Part shown: positions 26,325 to 34,272 of the stretch, piece after piece | How positions within the stretch are numbered: the first letter of the stretch is position 1 | Layout of the letters: each line of letters opens with the position of its first letter | NCBI GenBank assembly: GCA_035649895.1 | Contig: DASRIS010000118.1 | Span: 1 to 64,000 of the forward strand | Direction: 5' to 3' | Length of the DNA stretch: 64,000 bases | From: DASSUC01 sp035649895 | Lineage (GTDB): Bacteria; Actinomycetota; Actinomycetes; Mycobacteriales; Micromonosporaceae | Translations under genes and position numbers: made by a program | The notes under the pieces: generated by a model | What the model saw: only the letters and a program-made list of their open reading frames with translations | Databases searched by the model: none | What the model was told of the DNA's origin: nothing

Positions 26325-27969
26325 AGATACCCCTCCGGCTGTCCTGGATCTGCGACCGGTAGACCTCAAAGATCTGCCTGCGTTTCGGCTTGTACTGCGA
26401 GGTGAGCGTGTTGTCCTCGATGCTGAACCGCGGGTGGGCGACGACCACCTTGCTGATCCGCTCGTCGGAGGCCAGGGCGGTGTTGGTGAGGGTCAGCTGC
26501 GCCGCGATGGCCGCCTCGTCGGCCGGCTCGCCCGCCGGGGACACCACCGCCACGAGGTGCGTCTGGGCCGGGCAGAACACGACGCACTCCTCAATCGCCG
26601 GGCTCCGCTTCATATGCTCCTCGATCGGGCGTACGACCACCTTCTTGCCGTTGTCGAGCACGATCACGTCGTCCGCCCGCCCGCGGATGTAGAGGAACCC
26701 GTCCTCGTCGAGGTAGCCGAGGTCGCCGGTGCGCACGACCCCGTCCGGGCCGAACATCCGCTCCGAGTCGCCGGGCGCGGCGTACTCGTAGCGGCGGTTC
26801 ACCGGGTAGTCGCAGCGCACGCTGACCACGCCGTGCTCATCCAGCAGCACCTGCTTGCCCGGCAGGACGCGCCCGACGCTGCCTTCCCGGCTGGCACCGG
26901 GGTAGTTCTTGCTGACGATGCAGGTCTCGTTGAGGCCGTAGCCCTCGTAGATCGGCAGCCCGACATCGTTGAAGAAGCGCAGCATCGCGGCGCTGGCCGG
27001 GGCGGAGCCGGTCCACAGGTAACGGATCCGTTCGCCGAAGACGGCCCGCGCGGCTGTGCGCAGCGCCTGGTCGCCGCCGTCGCGCCGGGCCCGCGCCTCG
27101 ATGTGCTTCTTCGCGGTCTCGAAGAAGCCCGGTACGCCCATGACAACCGTTGGCTGCGCCTGCCGCAGCGCCGCGAACGCGGCCTCGTACGTGCTGACCG
27201 TGGCGTCGTGGCCGAAGCACAGCGCGGAGTAGACCCAGTAGCGCTGCTGCAGCAGGGACAGCGGCAGGAATATGAACAGGTCGTCGCCTGGCCCGTGGGC
27301 GAACATCTCCTGCACGGCGCGCAGCGAGCTGTCGATGCTGCCGACCGTGGCGGCGAGCCCCTTGGGCTGCCCGGTGCTGCCCGAGGTGAACTTGATCGTC
27401 GTCACGTCGTCCGGGCCGTAGCTGACCGTCGGCAGCGTCCCGTCCAGGACCGCCAGCCGAGTGACCGTCCCGACCGCTGCCGTCCTGCCCGCTGCCGCCT
27501 CGGCCGTCGCCGTCCCGCCCACTGCCGTCCCAGCCGTCGCCGTCCCGCCCACTGCCGTCCCGGCCGTCGCTGTCCCGGCCACTGCCGCCTCGGCGATGCG
27601 CCGCACCTCGCCGATGGGCCGGACACCCTCCACTTCGGAGAGTGGCTGGTCGGTGAAGAGCAGGCTCAGGTCGTAGCGCGCCAGCAGCGCACCGTCAGGC
27701 TGGAACTTGCCCGGCTCCAGCCCCGCGGTCACTGCCGCAAGGCGCAGCGCCGCGAGGTCCAGCAGCACCCACTCGAGGCAGTTAGCGGCGAGGATGCCGA
27801 TCCGGTCGCCTGGCCCGATGCCCAGCTCCCGCAGCCAGAGCGCCACCCGCCCGGCCTGCGCGTAGAGGGCGGCCAGGTCCAGCGACTCGGTCGAGTCCAG
27901 GCGCAGGAAACGGATGCGGCCCGGCTCCGGCGGTGCCGCCACGATGCGGTTGATGACCGAGTACGTCAT
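26314..27969 (-). CDS. AMP-dependent ligase (acyl-adenylating enzyme)
   Basis: A 551-residue ANL-superfamily enzyme with FTSGSTGQPKG (P-loop), YEGYGLNETC, RTGDLGYLDEDG and a C-terminal lysine in LTSQYKPKRRQ. Sequence character is nearest to long-chain acyl-CoA ligases rather than amino-acid A domains. It likely adenylates a carboxylic acid and loads it on the overlapping carrier protein; hydrazinoacetic acid or a fatty/polyketide acid are candidates. An Ala/Gly/Thr repeat (residues ~130-165) is encoded by a 30-base tandem repeat. The ATG at 27969 overlaps the NRPS stop (ATGA). Confidence 0.88.
   Translation of the reverse strand: MTYSVINRIVAAPPEPGRIRFLRLDSTESLDLAALYAQAGRVALWLRELGIGPGDRIGILAANCLEWVLLDLAALRLAAVTAGLEPGKFQPDGALLARYDLSLLFTDQPLSEVEGVRPIGEVRRIAEAAVAGTATAGTAVGGTATAGTAVGGTATAEAAAGRTAAVGTVTRLAVLDGTLPTVSYGPDDVTTIKFTSGSTGQPKGLAATVGSIDSSLRAVQEMFAHGPGDDLFIFLPLSLLQQRYWVYSALCFGHDATVSTYEAAFAALRQAQPTVVMGVPGFFETAKKHIEARARRDGGDQALRTAARAVFGERIRYLWTGSAPASAAMLRFFNDVGLPIYEGYGLNETCIVSKNYPGASREGSVGRVLPGKQVLLDEHGVVSVRCDYPVNRRYEYAAPGDSERMFGPDGVVRTGDLGYLDEDGFLYIRGRADDVIVLDNGKKVVVRPIEEHMKRSPAIEECVVFCPAQTHLVAVVSPAGEPADEAAIAAQLTLTNTALASDERISKVVVAHPRFSIEDNTLTSQYKPKRRQIFEVYRSQIQDSRRGIYAR
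27482..27586. repeat. 30-base tandem repeat (about 3.5 copies) inside the AMP-ligase gene
   Basis: Units start at 27482, 27512 and 27542, with a half unit at 27572-27586; each unit is made of two related 15-mers (GTCCCGCCCACTGCC and GTCCCAGCCGTCGCC types). They encode TAVGGTATAG-type residues in a surface linker before the P-loop. Confidence 0.93.
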
Positions 27970-30900
27970 GCGCCGCTCGCAAGGTAGGCCGCCATCGCCC
28001 GCACCGTGGCGACCTCGGGCAGGCGGTGCATGGGGATGGTGACGCCGAACTGCTTGCGTACCCCGGTGATGATGCGCGCCGCGGCGATCGAGTCCCCACC
28101 GAGCTGGTTGAAGTCGTCGTCCGGGGCGACCTGCGCGACCTTGAGCACCGACGCCCACAGCTGCGCGAGCGCCTGCTCCAGCTCGGAGCTGGCGCGCCCG
28201 GCCGCAGCCGGCACCGCAGCGCCCGGCACTCCAGCAGCCGGTACCCCGGCGGCCGGGGTCTCGCCCGGCGGGCCGGCCGCGAGCCTGGCCCGGTCGACCT
28301 TGCCGTTGCGGGTCAGCGGCAGCTGCTCGTGCCAGACGAAGACCGACGGCACCATGTACTCGGGCAGGTGGGTGCGCAGCTCCGAGCGCAGTGCCGCGTC
28401 CGGGGGCCGCTCCTCCCCCGCGGCCACCAGGTGCGCCACCAGCCGGTCGCCGCGCGCGCCCTCCTGCCGGACCACCACGGCCTGCCCCACCGCGCCGACC
28501 GCCACCAGGCGGGTCTCCACCTCACCCGCCTCGATCCGGTACCCGTTCACCTTGACCTGGTGGTCGCTGCGGCCAAGGATCTCGATGCTGCCGTCGGGCA
28601 GGTAGCGGCCGATGTCGCCGGTGCGGTAGAGCCGCTCGCCGCCGCGGCGCGGGTCGTAGCAGAAGCGCTCCGCGGTGCGCGCCTCGTCGCCCCAGTAGCC
28701 GCGGGCCAGGCCGGTGCCGGCGGCGCAGATCTCCCCCGCCACCCAGTCGGGCGCGTCCAGGCCGTCCGGGTCCAGGACGTACGCGCGGTTGTTGGCGTTC
28801 GGCCGGCCGTACGGGATGCTGCGGCTGCCGTCGTCGGCGGCGGTGATCGGGTGCAGGATGTTCCAGATCGTCGTCTCGGTCGGACCGCCGAGTGAGACAA
28901 GGGCCAGGTCGGCCTTTAGCCGCCGCAGAGCGGCCGGCAGGTCCGGCGGGATCCGGTCGCCGCTCATCATCACCAGGCGCAGCGTCGCCAGCGCCGCCGG
29001 ACCGTCGGCGACCGCCTGGTCGTGCAGCAGCGAGACGATGGCGGGCACCGAGCTCCAGACCGTGACGCCGAAGCGCTCGCACAGCGCGAGCCAGTGTGCC
29101 GAGTCCGCGGCCTTGTCGTGGTCTGGCAGCACGACCGCGGCACCGGCCGTAAGCGCGCCGAAGATGTCGTACGCCGAAAGGTCGAAGGTGAACGCGCTGA
29201 TGCCGAAGAGACGGTCCCGCGGCGTAACGGCGAACCGGGCGTTGCAGTCCGCGACGACGTTGGCCACGCTGCGGTGGCTGACCATGACGCCCTTCGGCTC
29301 ACCGGTCGTGCCCGAGGTGTAGAGGACGTAGGCCAGGTCGTCGGGGTTCGCGCCGGCAGCCGGTGGCACGTCAGGCACTGCGGCCCCGGCCAGCGGTCCC
29401 GCCACATCCGGCGGTCCCGCCACGACCAACGGTTCCGCCACATCCAGCGGTTCCGCCACGACCAGCGGTTCCGCCACGACCAGCGGTTCCGCAACGTCCA
29501 GCTCTAGGACATCGACCTCGTCGGTTCCGCCGGCCCCGTCGCCGCCGTGCTGCGGGCTGCCGGCGGTCCAGCCGCAGTTGGTCAGGGCGCACCGGACCTT
29601 GCCGTCGCGCAGGAGATAGCGCTGGCGCCAGGCCGGCAGGTTGGCGTCGATGGGCAGGTACGCCGCGCCGGCCAGCAGCGTGGCCAGGATCCCCACCACC
29701 TGCTCCGGCCCCCGGGTCATCACCAGCGCGACCAGCTCGTCCCGCCCGACCCGCCGGGCACGCAGCCAGGCGGCGGCGTGGCGGGCGCGGGCGAGCAGCT
29801 CGCCGTAGCTGAGCGTCGCCCGCGTGGTCAGCACGGCCGGGGCGTCGGGTGCCCGCGTGGCCTGCGCGATGAACGCGTCCTGGAGCAGCCCGTCCGGCAG
29901 CGGCGCGGCCGTGTCGTTCGCCGCCTGCCGGCGCGCCCGCTGCGCCGGCGGGAGCAGGTCAAACGCCGACTGTGCCCAGGCCGCCTCGTCGAGCAGGCGC
30001 TCCAGCAGCGTCTGGTAGCCCTCGACAAGGGCTCCGGGCAGGCCCTCCGGGAACAGCGCGTCGACGCTGTCGACCTTCACGACCAGGCCACCGTGCTGCT
30101 CCATCGCGAAGACGTTGAGCCACACCTGCGGCGTCTGGCTGACCGCGTACACCTCCGGGCCGAAAAGCTCCAATGTGGAGCCGTCGACATCGCCGTACAC
30201 GTAGCCGACCGCGCTGTTGAAGGTGTACGGCATCCGCGCCTGCGCCGCTCCGCCACGCCGCCGGCCGAGCTCGCGCATCAGCTCGATGCCGGAGAAGTGC
30301 CGGTTGTCGAGGTCATGGCGCAGCCGTTCCTGTAGCGCCCGGGCCCGCTCGCGGAAGCTGGCGCCCCGGGCGAGCTCGACCTCCACCAGCATCGTGTCGG
30401 AGAAGCTGCCGATCGCGTCGAAGATGCGCGGATGGATCGGGGGGCGGTTGGCCACGGTGGTGGTCAGCGTGAAGCGCTCGCCAGCGCCCCACGCCGCCAG
30501 CGTCTGCGCGTACGCGGCGAGCAGCAGGCCCGACGGGGTCAGCCCGGCCTGCGCGGCGCGGTCCTTCAGCGCTGTCCACGCCGGCGCGTCGAGCCGGACC
30601 AGCCGCTGGGTGAACCGGGGCTGGGTGATCGCGGACGGGCTGGTCCGCAGCGGCAGGTCCGGATGGGGGGCGAGGTCGTCGAGCCGGCTGAACCAGTACT
30701 CCTGGGACCGCTGGGCCGGGGCCCGGGTACGCGCCGCCTCCAGCGCCGCGACGTACGCCGCAAAGGACGCCTCCTGCGGCTCGTCCGCCCCCTCGGCCGC
30801 GGAGCCTGCCTGGTCACTGGCTTGGTAGCTGGCCCATAGGTGGCGGAAGAACAGGAACGTGCTGATGCCGTCGGCCACCAGCCCGTCGAGGCTGACGTGG

Positions 30901-31523
30901 AGCACCATCCGGTCGTCGGCGAGGATCGTCACATCCACGGCGATGAGCGGCGCCCGGTCGGCCGGCAGGACGCGGTGGGACCGCTGCTCGCGCAGCTCCA
31001 GCCGGCGGCGGTGCTGCTCCTCGCCGGTCTCGCCGCGCAGGTCCAGGCGAGCGATCCCCACCGGCACCGGCCACGCCTGCTCGACCTGCCGGCCGTCGGC
31101 GGTGAACCGGGTACGCAGCATGCCGTGCCGGCGCACCACCGACCGCAGGGCGGCCTCCAGGCGGTCCAGGTCCCAGCGGCCCTCGACCTCCCAGTAGACG
31201 TGGTTGGCGACGTTGCCCATCTCGAAGACCTCGCCGCGGCCGAGCAGGTAGCTGCGCTGCAGCGGAGTCAGCGGGAAGCTGCCCGCCTCGGCAGCCTCCG
31301 CCGCTGCGGCTGGCGGTCCGGCCTGCGGTCCGGACGCTGCGGCCAGGTGCGCGACCAGCTCCGCCTTGCAGGCCTTGATGCGCCCGATGAGCTCGGGGTC
31401 CATCCGCTCCCGCGGCCCCTGCAGCCGCAGGTCGGCACCTGACACGGTGATGCTCAGCCCGCGCGCCGCAATCTCCCCCAGCACCTGTACGGGGTCCGCT
31501 CCGGCAAGCTGGACAACGCTCAT
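27966..31523 (-). CDS. NRPS module TubC_N docking - heterocyclization (Cy) - adenylation - PCP, predicted cysteine-specific
   Basis: 1185 residues. Residues ~1-60 match a TubC N-terminal docking domain (VLGEIAARGLSITVSGADLR...RIKACKAELV). The next domain is Cy, not C: it has FPLTPLQRSYLLGR, RHGMLRTRF and DGLVADGIS (DxxxxDxxS, about residue 210) in place of HHxxxDG. The A domain has LYTSGTTGEPKG and FTFDLSAYDIFG. Reading the Stachelhaus positions by eye gives D-L-Y-S-M-S-L-I-W, close to the cysteine code DLYNLSLIWK. The PCP serine (LGGDSI) is near residue 1141. There is no TE or oxidase domain. A cysteine-derived thiazoline is predicted. ATG 31523 has GCGAGGG upstream. Confidence 0.92.
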   Translation of the reverse strand: MSVVQLAGADPVQVLGEIAARGLSITVSGADLRLQGPRERMDPELIGRIKACKAELVAHLAAASGPQAGPPAAAAEAAEAGSFPLTPLQRSYLLGRGEVFEMGNVANHVYWEVEGRWDLDRLEAALRSVVRRHGMLRTRFTADGRQVEQAWPVPVGIARLDLRGETGEEQHRRRLELREQRSHRVLPADRAPLIAVDVTILADDRMVLHVSLDGLVADGISTFLFFRHLWASYQASDQAGSAAEGADEPQEASFAAYVAALEAARTRAPAQRSQEYWFSRLDDLAPHPDLPLRTSPSAITQPRFTQRLVRLDAPAWTALKDRAAQAGLTPSGLLLAAYAQTLAAWGAGERFTLTTTVANRPPIHPRIFDAIGSFSDTMLVEVELARGASFRERARALQERLRHDLDNRHFSGIELMRELGRRRGGAAQARMPYTFNSAVGYVYGDVDGSTLELFGPEVYAVSQTPQVWLNVFAMEQHGGLVVKVDSVDALFPEGLPGALVEGYQTLLERLLDEAAWAQSAFDLLPPAQRARRQAANDTAAPLPDGLLQDAFIAQATRAPDAPAVLTTRATLSYGELLARARHAAAWLRARRVGRDELVALVMTRGPEQVVGILATLLAGAAYLPIDANLPAWRQRYLLRDGKVRCALTNCGWTAGSPQHGGDGAGGTDEVDVLELDVAEPLVVAEPLVVAEPLDVAEPLVVAGPPDVAGPLAGAAVPDVPPAAGANPDDLAYVLYTSGTTGEPKGVMVSHRSVANVVADCNARFAVTPRDRLFGISAFTFDLSAYDIFGALTAGAAVVLPDHDKAADSAHWLALCERFGVTVWSSVPAIVSLLHDQAVADGPAALATLRLVMMSGDRIPPDLPAALRRLKADLALVSLGGPTETTIWNILHPITAADDGSRSIPYGRPNANNRAYVLDPDGLDAPDWVAGEICAAGTGLARGYWGDEARTAERFCYDPRRGGERLYRTGDIGRYLPDGSIEILGRSDHQVKVNGYRIEAGEVETRLVAVGAVGQAVVVRQEGARGDRLVAHLVAAGEERPPDAALRSELRTHLPEYMVPSVFVWHEQLPLTRNGKVDRARLAAGPPGETPAAGVPAAGVPGAAVPAAAGRASSELEQALAQLWASVLKVAQVAPDDDFNQLGGDSIAAARIITGVRKQFGVTIPMHRLPEVATVRAMAAYLASGA
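29391..29498. repeat. 18-base tandem repeat, six copies, in the NRPS A-domain region
   Basis: Six consecutive 18-mers of the CAGCGGTTCCGCCACGAC type, from 29391 to 29498; copies 4 and 5 are identical. They encode six-residue EPLVVA blocks inserted in a loop of the adenylation domain between the N-terminal strands and the P-loop. Confidence 0.96.
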
Positions 31524-31893
31524 TGCTGGCCCTCGCTTCGACGCTCGGTCCTGGCCGCCTCGCTCCAACGCTCGGTCCTGGCCGCCTCGCTCCAACGCGA
31601 GGTGCTCATCCGCCTCTGCCGTCCAGGGGTAGTCCCGAGACGTAGCGAACACGGATCACCACACCTCGACCGATTTAACCAAGGATGCTCCCTTTGGGGG
31701 CCCTTCGGGGCACACGGATGACTGCTGGTTGGCCGAGTTCGGCCGGGCGGCCACCCCGAAGCCCGCCATGATCGCGACTGGAGCAGGAAATGTTTAGTGC
31801 GACTGCACGTTTCCCGTACCTGATCGCGATCTTGAGACGCACTACGGCCATGGGGCGCAGCCGGGAGGGCTACCGCGGCCGGAGAGGGCGGCC
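31524..31893 (-). promoter_or_regulatory. 370-base spacer upstream of the NRPS gene with a 27-base direct repeat
   Basis: The hydrazine-synthetase and NRPS genes are separated by a long spacer, unlike the overlapping genes on both sides, so a second promoter probably lies here. It contains two identical 27-base units (31542-31568, 31569-31595) close to the NRPS start and a short GCCC-TTCG-GGGC hairpin near 31705. No convincing -35/-10 pair was found. Confidence 0.5.
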
Positions 31894-34272
31894 TCATACC
31901 TGCACCACCGTGGTCAGCTCCGCCTCTGCGGCGCGGGCGTCGAGGAGCGCGGCCAGCTCGGCGACGTCGCGGCTGCCGAGCAGGTCGGCGGCGGGGATGT
32001 CGATGCCGGTCCGGTCAAGGATCTGGTACTGCAACGCAACCGTGTGCAGCGAACCCGTACCCAGCTCCGCCAGGGTCCGGTTGTCCACCGGCTCGTCCTC
32101 GGGCAGCTGCAGGGTGCCACGTACCACGTCGCGAAGCCAGGGCAGCAGCGGCACGGAGGCGACAGGCGCCACCCGCACCGCCACCGGCTCGCCGCCCGCC
32201 ACCGGCTCGCCGCCCACCACCGGCTCGCCGCCCACCACCGGGCCGCCGCCCACCACCGGGCCGTTGCCCGCCAGCGGCGCGGGCGCTGGGCCGAAGAAGA
32301 CCTGGCGGCTCAGGTCGATCCGGCTCCCCGGCGCCACCAGCTTGACCGTCTGTGGCCACTCCGCGGCCGGCGCGCCACCGAGCGCCGCGGCCAGCCGCGC
32401 GGCAAAGCGCGGCATCACCGGGGCGGCGCAGTACGCGAGCAGCCGCGCCGCGGCCAGCTCCAGCGCGACCGCGGTGCGGGCCTCGTCCCGCCAGCCATCG
32501 ATCTCGCCGGTGGCGCACTCGGACGCGGAGAACCGCACCGCGTCGCAGACGATGCCGTCCAGCGCCTCGGCCGCGTCGTTGAGCGAGAACCCGTCCGAGC
32601 CGAGGCTGCCGGCCAGCGCCGAGAGCCGGTCGCCGAGCCGCCGGAGGAACGCGGTGTGCTCCGGGGTCCAGACGCCGGCGTCGGGTGCGCTGCCGCCGTA
32701 CCGCTTCTCGACCCGGGCGCCGAGGTCGTTGAGCCAGCGCTGCCAGGTGCCGACCAGGGTGTCCCGCAGCACCGCCTCGTACGCGGCGCGCTGGAAGTTG
32801 GTGCGCCGCCCCTCGGGCCGGGTCCGGGAGAGGAAGAAGCGTACGGCGTCGACGCTGTCCGGACCGAGGATCTCCTTGCCCCAGATGGCGTGCCGCCGGC
32901 TGGTGGAGAACTTCGCCCCCTCCAGCAGGTAGAACTCGTTGACGTGGTAGTCGATGTCGGGCGTCCAGCCCGGGTACGCCAGCCGGTACAGCGCCGGGTA
33001 GAGGATCGCGTGGTAGAAGCTGTTGTCGTACCCGAAGAAGTGAACGATCTTCCAGTCCGGCAGCGGCTCGCCAGCGCGCCAGCCGTGGCCGAGGCGGCGG
33101 CCCAGGGCCTCGATGCCGTGCAGGAACCCGTACGCCATCTCCGGCCACACCCAGATGACCTGCCCGTCGACACCGGCCCCGGCGATGTCCGCCGCGGCGG
33201 GCGGGACGCCCCACTGCGCCGGGTGGGTCACGGCGACGTCCACGCGCGGGCGCCGGAACAGCCGGTCGGCCAGCTCCCGCAGCCGTGCCGGGACCCGGCC
33301 GAGGTGGTGGTGTGCCTCAACGTCGGCGCGGAGCTCGTGCAGCGGCAGGGTGTAGCGGGTGGCGGTGCCCGTACGGGGCGGCGCGTCCGACCGCCCCGAG
33401 CAGGGGTTGACCAGGTCGGCGCTTGAGTTGGGCTCGCCGCACTCCTCGCAGATGTTGCCGCCGGTGGGCTCCCCGCAGGTCGGGCAGGCGCCGGACACGT
33501 CGACCTCGTAGAGGTAGTCACCGCTGGCACCGTCGAACAGCGCCGGTCCGGGCCGCGGCGCCACCGAGCCCGACGCCACCAGGCGGGAGAAGAACGCCTG
33601 CAGCCCGGTCCGGTACGCCGGGTCGGCGTTGGTCACCGTGTACTGGTCGACCTCGATGTCCATGAGCCGCAGGGTCGCGGCAATCTCGGCGCTGTAGTGC
33701 GCGGCGGTCTCCGCCGCTGAGCGCTCCTCGCGCCGGGCCCGGTCGACCACGTAGCTCTGGAAGTCGTCGCTGCCGGTCAGGTGCCAGGCGGTGGCGCCGT
33801 TCATCCGCTGGAACCGGACGTACACGTCGGCGCCGAGGTACGGCCCGGACAGGTGGCCGAGGTGGAGGTCCCCGTTCGGCGTCGGTGGGGTGGAGAAGAC
33901 GAAGAGCGGCCGCTTGTCGAGGCGGCGGCGATGGCGCCTGGCCGCGGCGCGCAGCGCCCGCTCCGCATCCCGCCAGTAGACGGTGAGGAAGATGAGGTCG
34001 CCCGCGCCGGTGTTCTCGATGACGTGCGTCTCGAACGGGTCGAACATGGCCACCGTGCCCGGAGCCACCGGGTGGCGCGCGCCGTCGACGACGATCTCAC
34101 CGGTGCCGCCGACGATGACGAACACCTCGATCTCGTCGTGCTGGTGCGCGTCGGAACGCCCGCCGGGAGGGACCCGGCCCCACCCGGCGTCCGGCCCGAG
34201 CCCTTCGATCGTGCTCATCTCGATGCCGAAGGCGTCGTGCAGGACACCGGCGTCGTACCTGTTGATGATCAC
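31894..34272 (-). CDS. cupin - MetRS-like hydrazine synthetase fused to a C-terminal carrier-protein domain
   Basis: 792 residues in three parts. (1) Cupin, ~1-100: metal ligands in HQHDEIE (His ~45) and ETHVIEN. (2) Methionyl-tRNA-synthetase-like class I core: GDLHLGH (HIGH motif, ~137), zinc knuckle CPTC...CEEC (~264) and KFSTS (KMSKS-type, ~456), then a helical region. (3) Repeat linker and carrier protein with Ser ~740 (ELGTGSLHT). Cupin/MetRS fusions such as Spb40, Tri28 and PyrN join an N-hydroxylated diamino acid to glycine or another amino acid and rearrange to an N-N bond. The attached carrier domain is an addition I do not know from those enzymes. The GTG at 34272 overlaps the upstream stop. 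Confidence 0.9.
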   Translation of the reverse strand: MIINRYDAGVLHDAFGIEMSTIEGLGPDAGWGRVPPGGRSDAHQHDEIEVFVIVGGTGEIVVDGARHPVAPGTVAMFDPFETHVIENTGAGDLIFLTVYWRDAERALRAAARRHRRRLDKRPLFVFSTPPTPNGDLHLGHLSGPYLGADVYVRFQRMNGATAWHLTGSDDFQSYVVDRARREERSAAETAAHYSAEIAATLRLMDIEVDQYTVTNADPAYRTGLQAFFSRLVASGSVAPRPGPALFDGASGDYLYEVDVSGACPTCGEPTGGNICEECGEPNSSADLVNPCSGRSDAPPRTGTATRYTLPLHELRADVEAHHHLGRVPARLRELADRLFRRPRVDVAVTHPAQWGVPPAAADIAGAGVDGQVIWVWPEMAYGFLHGIEALGRRLGHGWRAGEPLPDWKIVHFFGYDNSFYHAILYPALYRLAYPGWTPDIDYHVNEFYLLEGAKFSTSRRHAIWGKEILGPDSVDAVRFFLSRTRPEGRRTNFQRAAYEAVLRDTLVGTWQRWLNDLGARVEKRYGGSAPDAGVWTPEHTAFLRRLGDRLSALAGSLGSDGFSLNDAAEALDGIVCDAVRFSASECATGEIDGWRDEARTAVALELAAARLLAYCAAPVMPRFAARLAAALGGAPAAEWPQTVKLVAPGSRIDLSRQVFFGPAPAPLAGNGPVVGGGPVVGGEPVVGGEPVAGGEPVAVRVAPVASVPLLPWLRDVVRGTLQLPEDEPVDNRTLAELGTGSLHTVALQYQILDRTGIDIPAADLLGSRDVAELAALLDARAAEAELTTVVQV
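32183..32272. repeat. 18-base tandem repeat, five copies, in the linker before the fused carrier domain
   Basis: Five 18-mers of the ACCGGCTCGCCGCCCACC type run from 32183 to 32272 and encode GGEPVV hexapeptides. Units 2 and 3 are identical. They separate the MetRS-like body from the carrier-protein domain. Confidence 0.96.

Noticed and set aside
30800..31000. Calling the first large NRPS domain an ordinary condensation domain
   Set aside because: The HHxxxDG motif is absent and the heterocyclization DxxxxDxxS motif is present.
32183..32272. CRISPR-like array
   Set aside because: The 18-base units are directly adjacent with no spacers and are in frame with the gene; it is a coding tandem repeat.
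31894..34272. Reading this gene as a housekeeping methionyl-tRNA synthetase
   Set aside because: The cupin domain, the added carrier domain and the position inside the N-hydroxylase/DAO operon fit a hydrazine-synthetase homologue, not translation.
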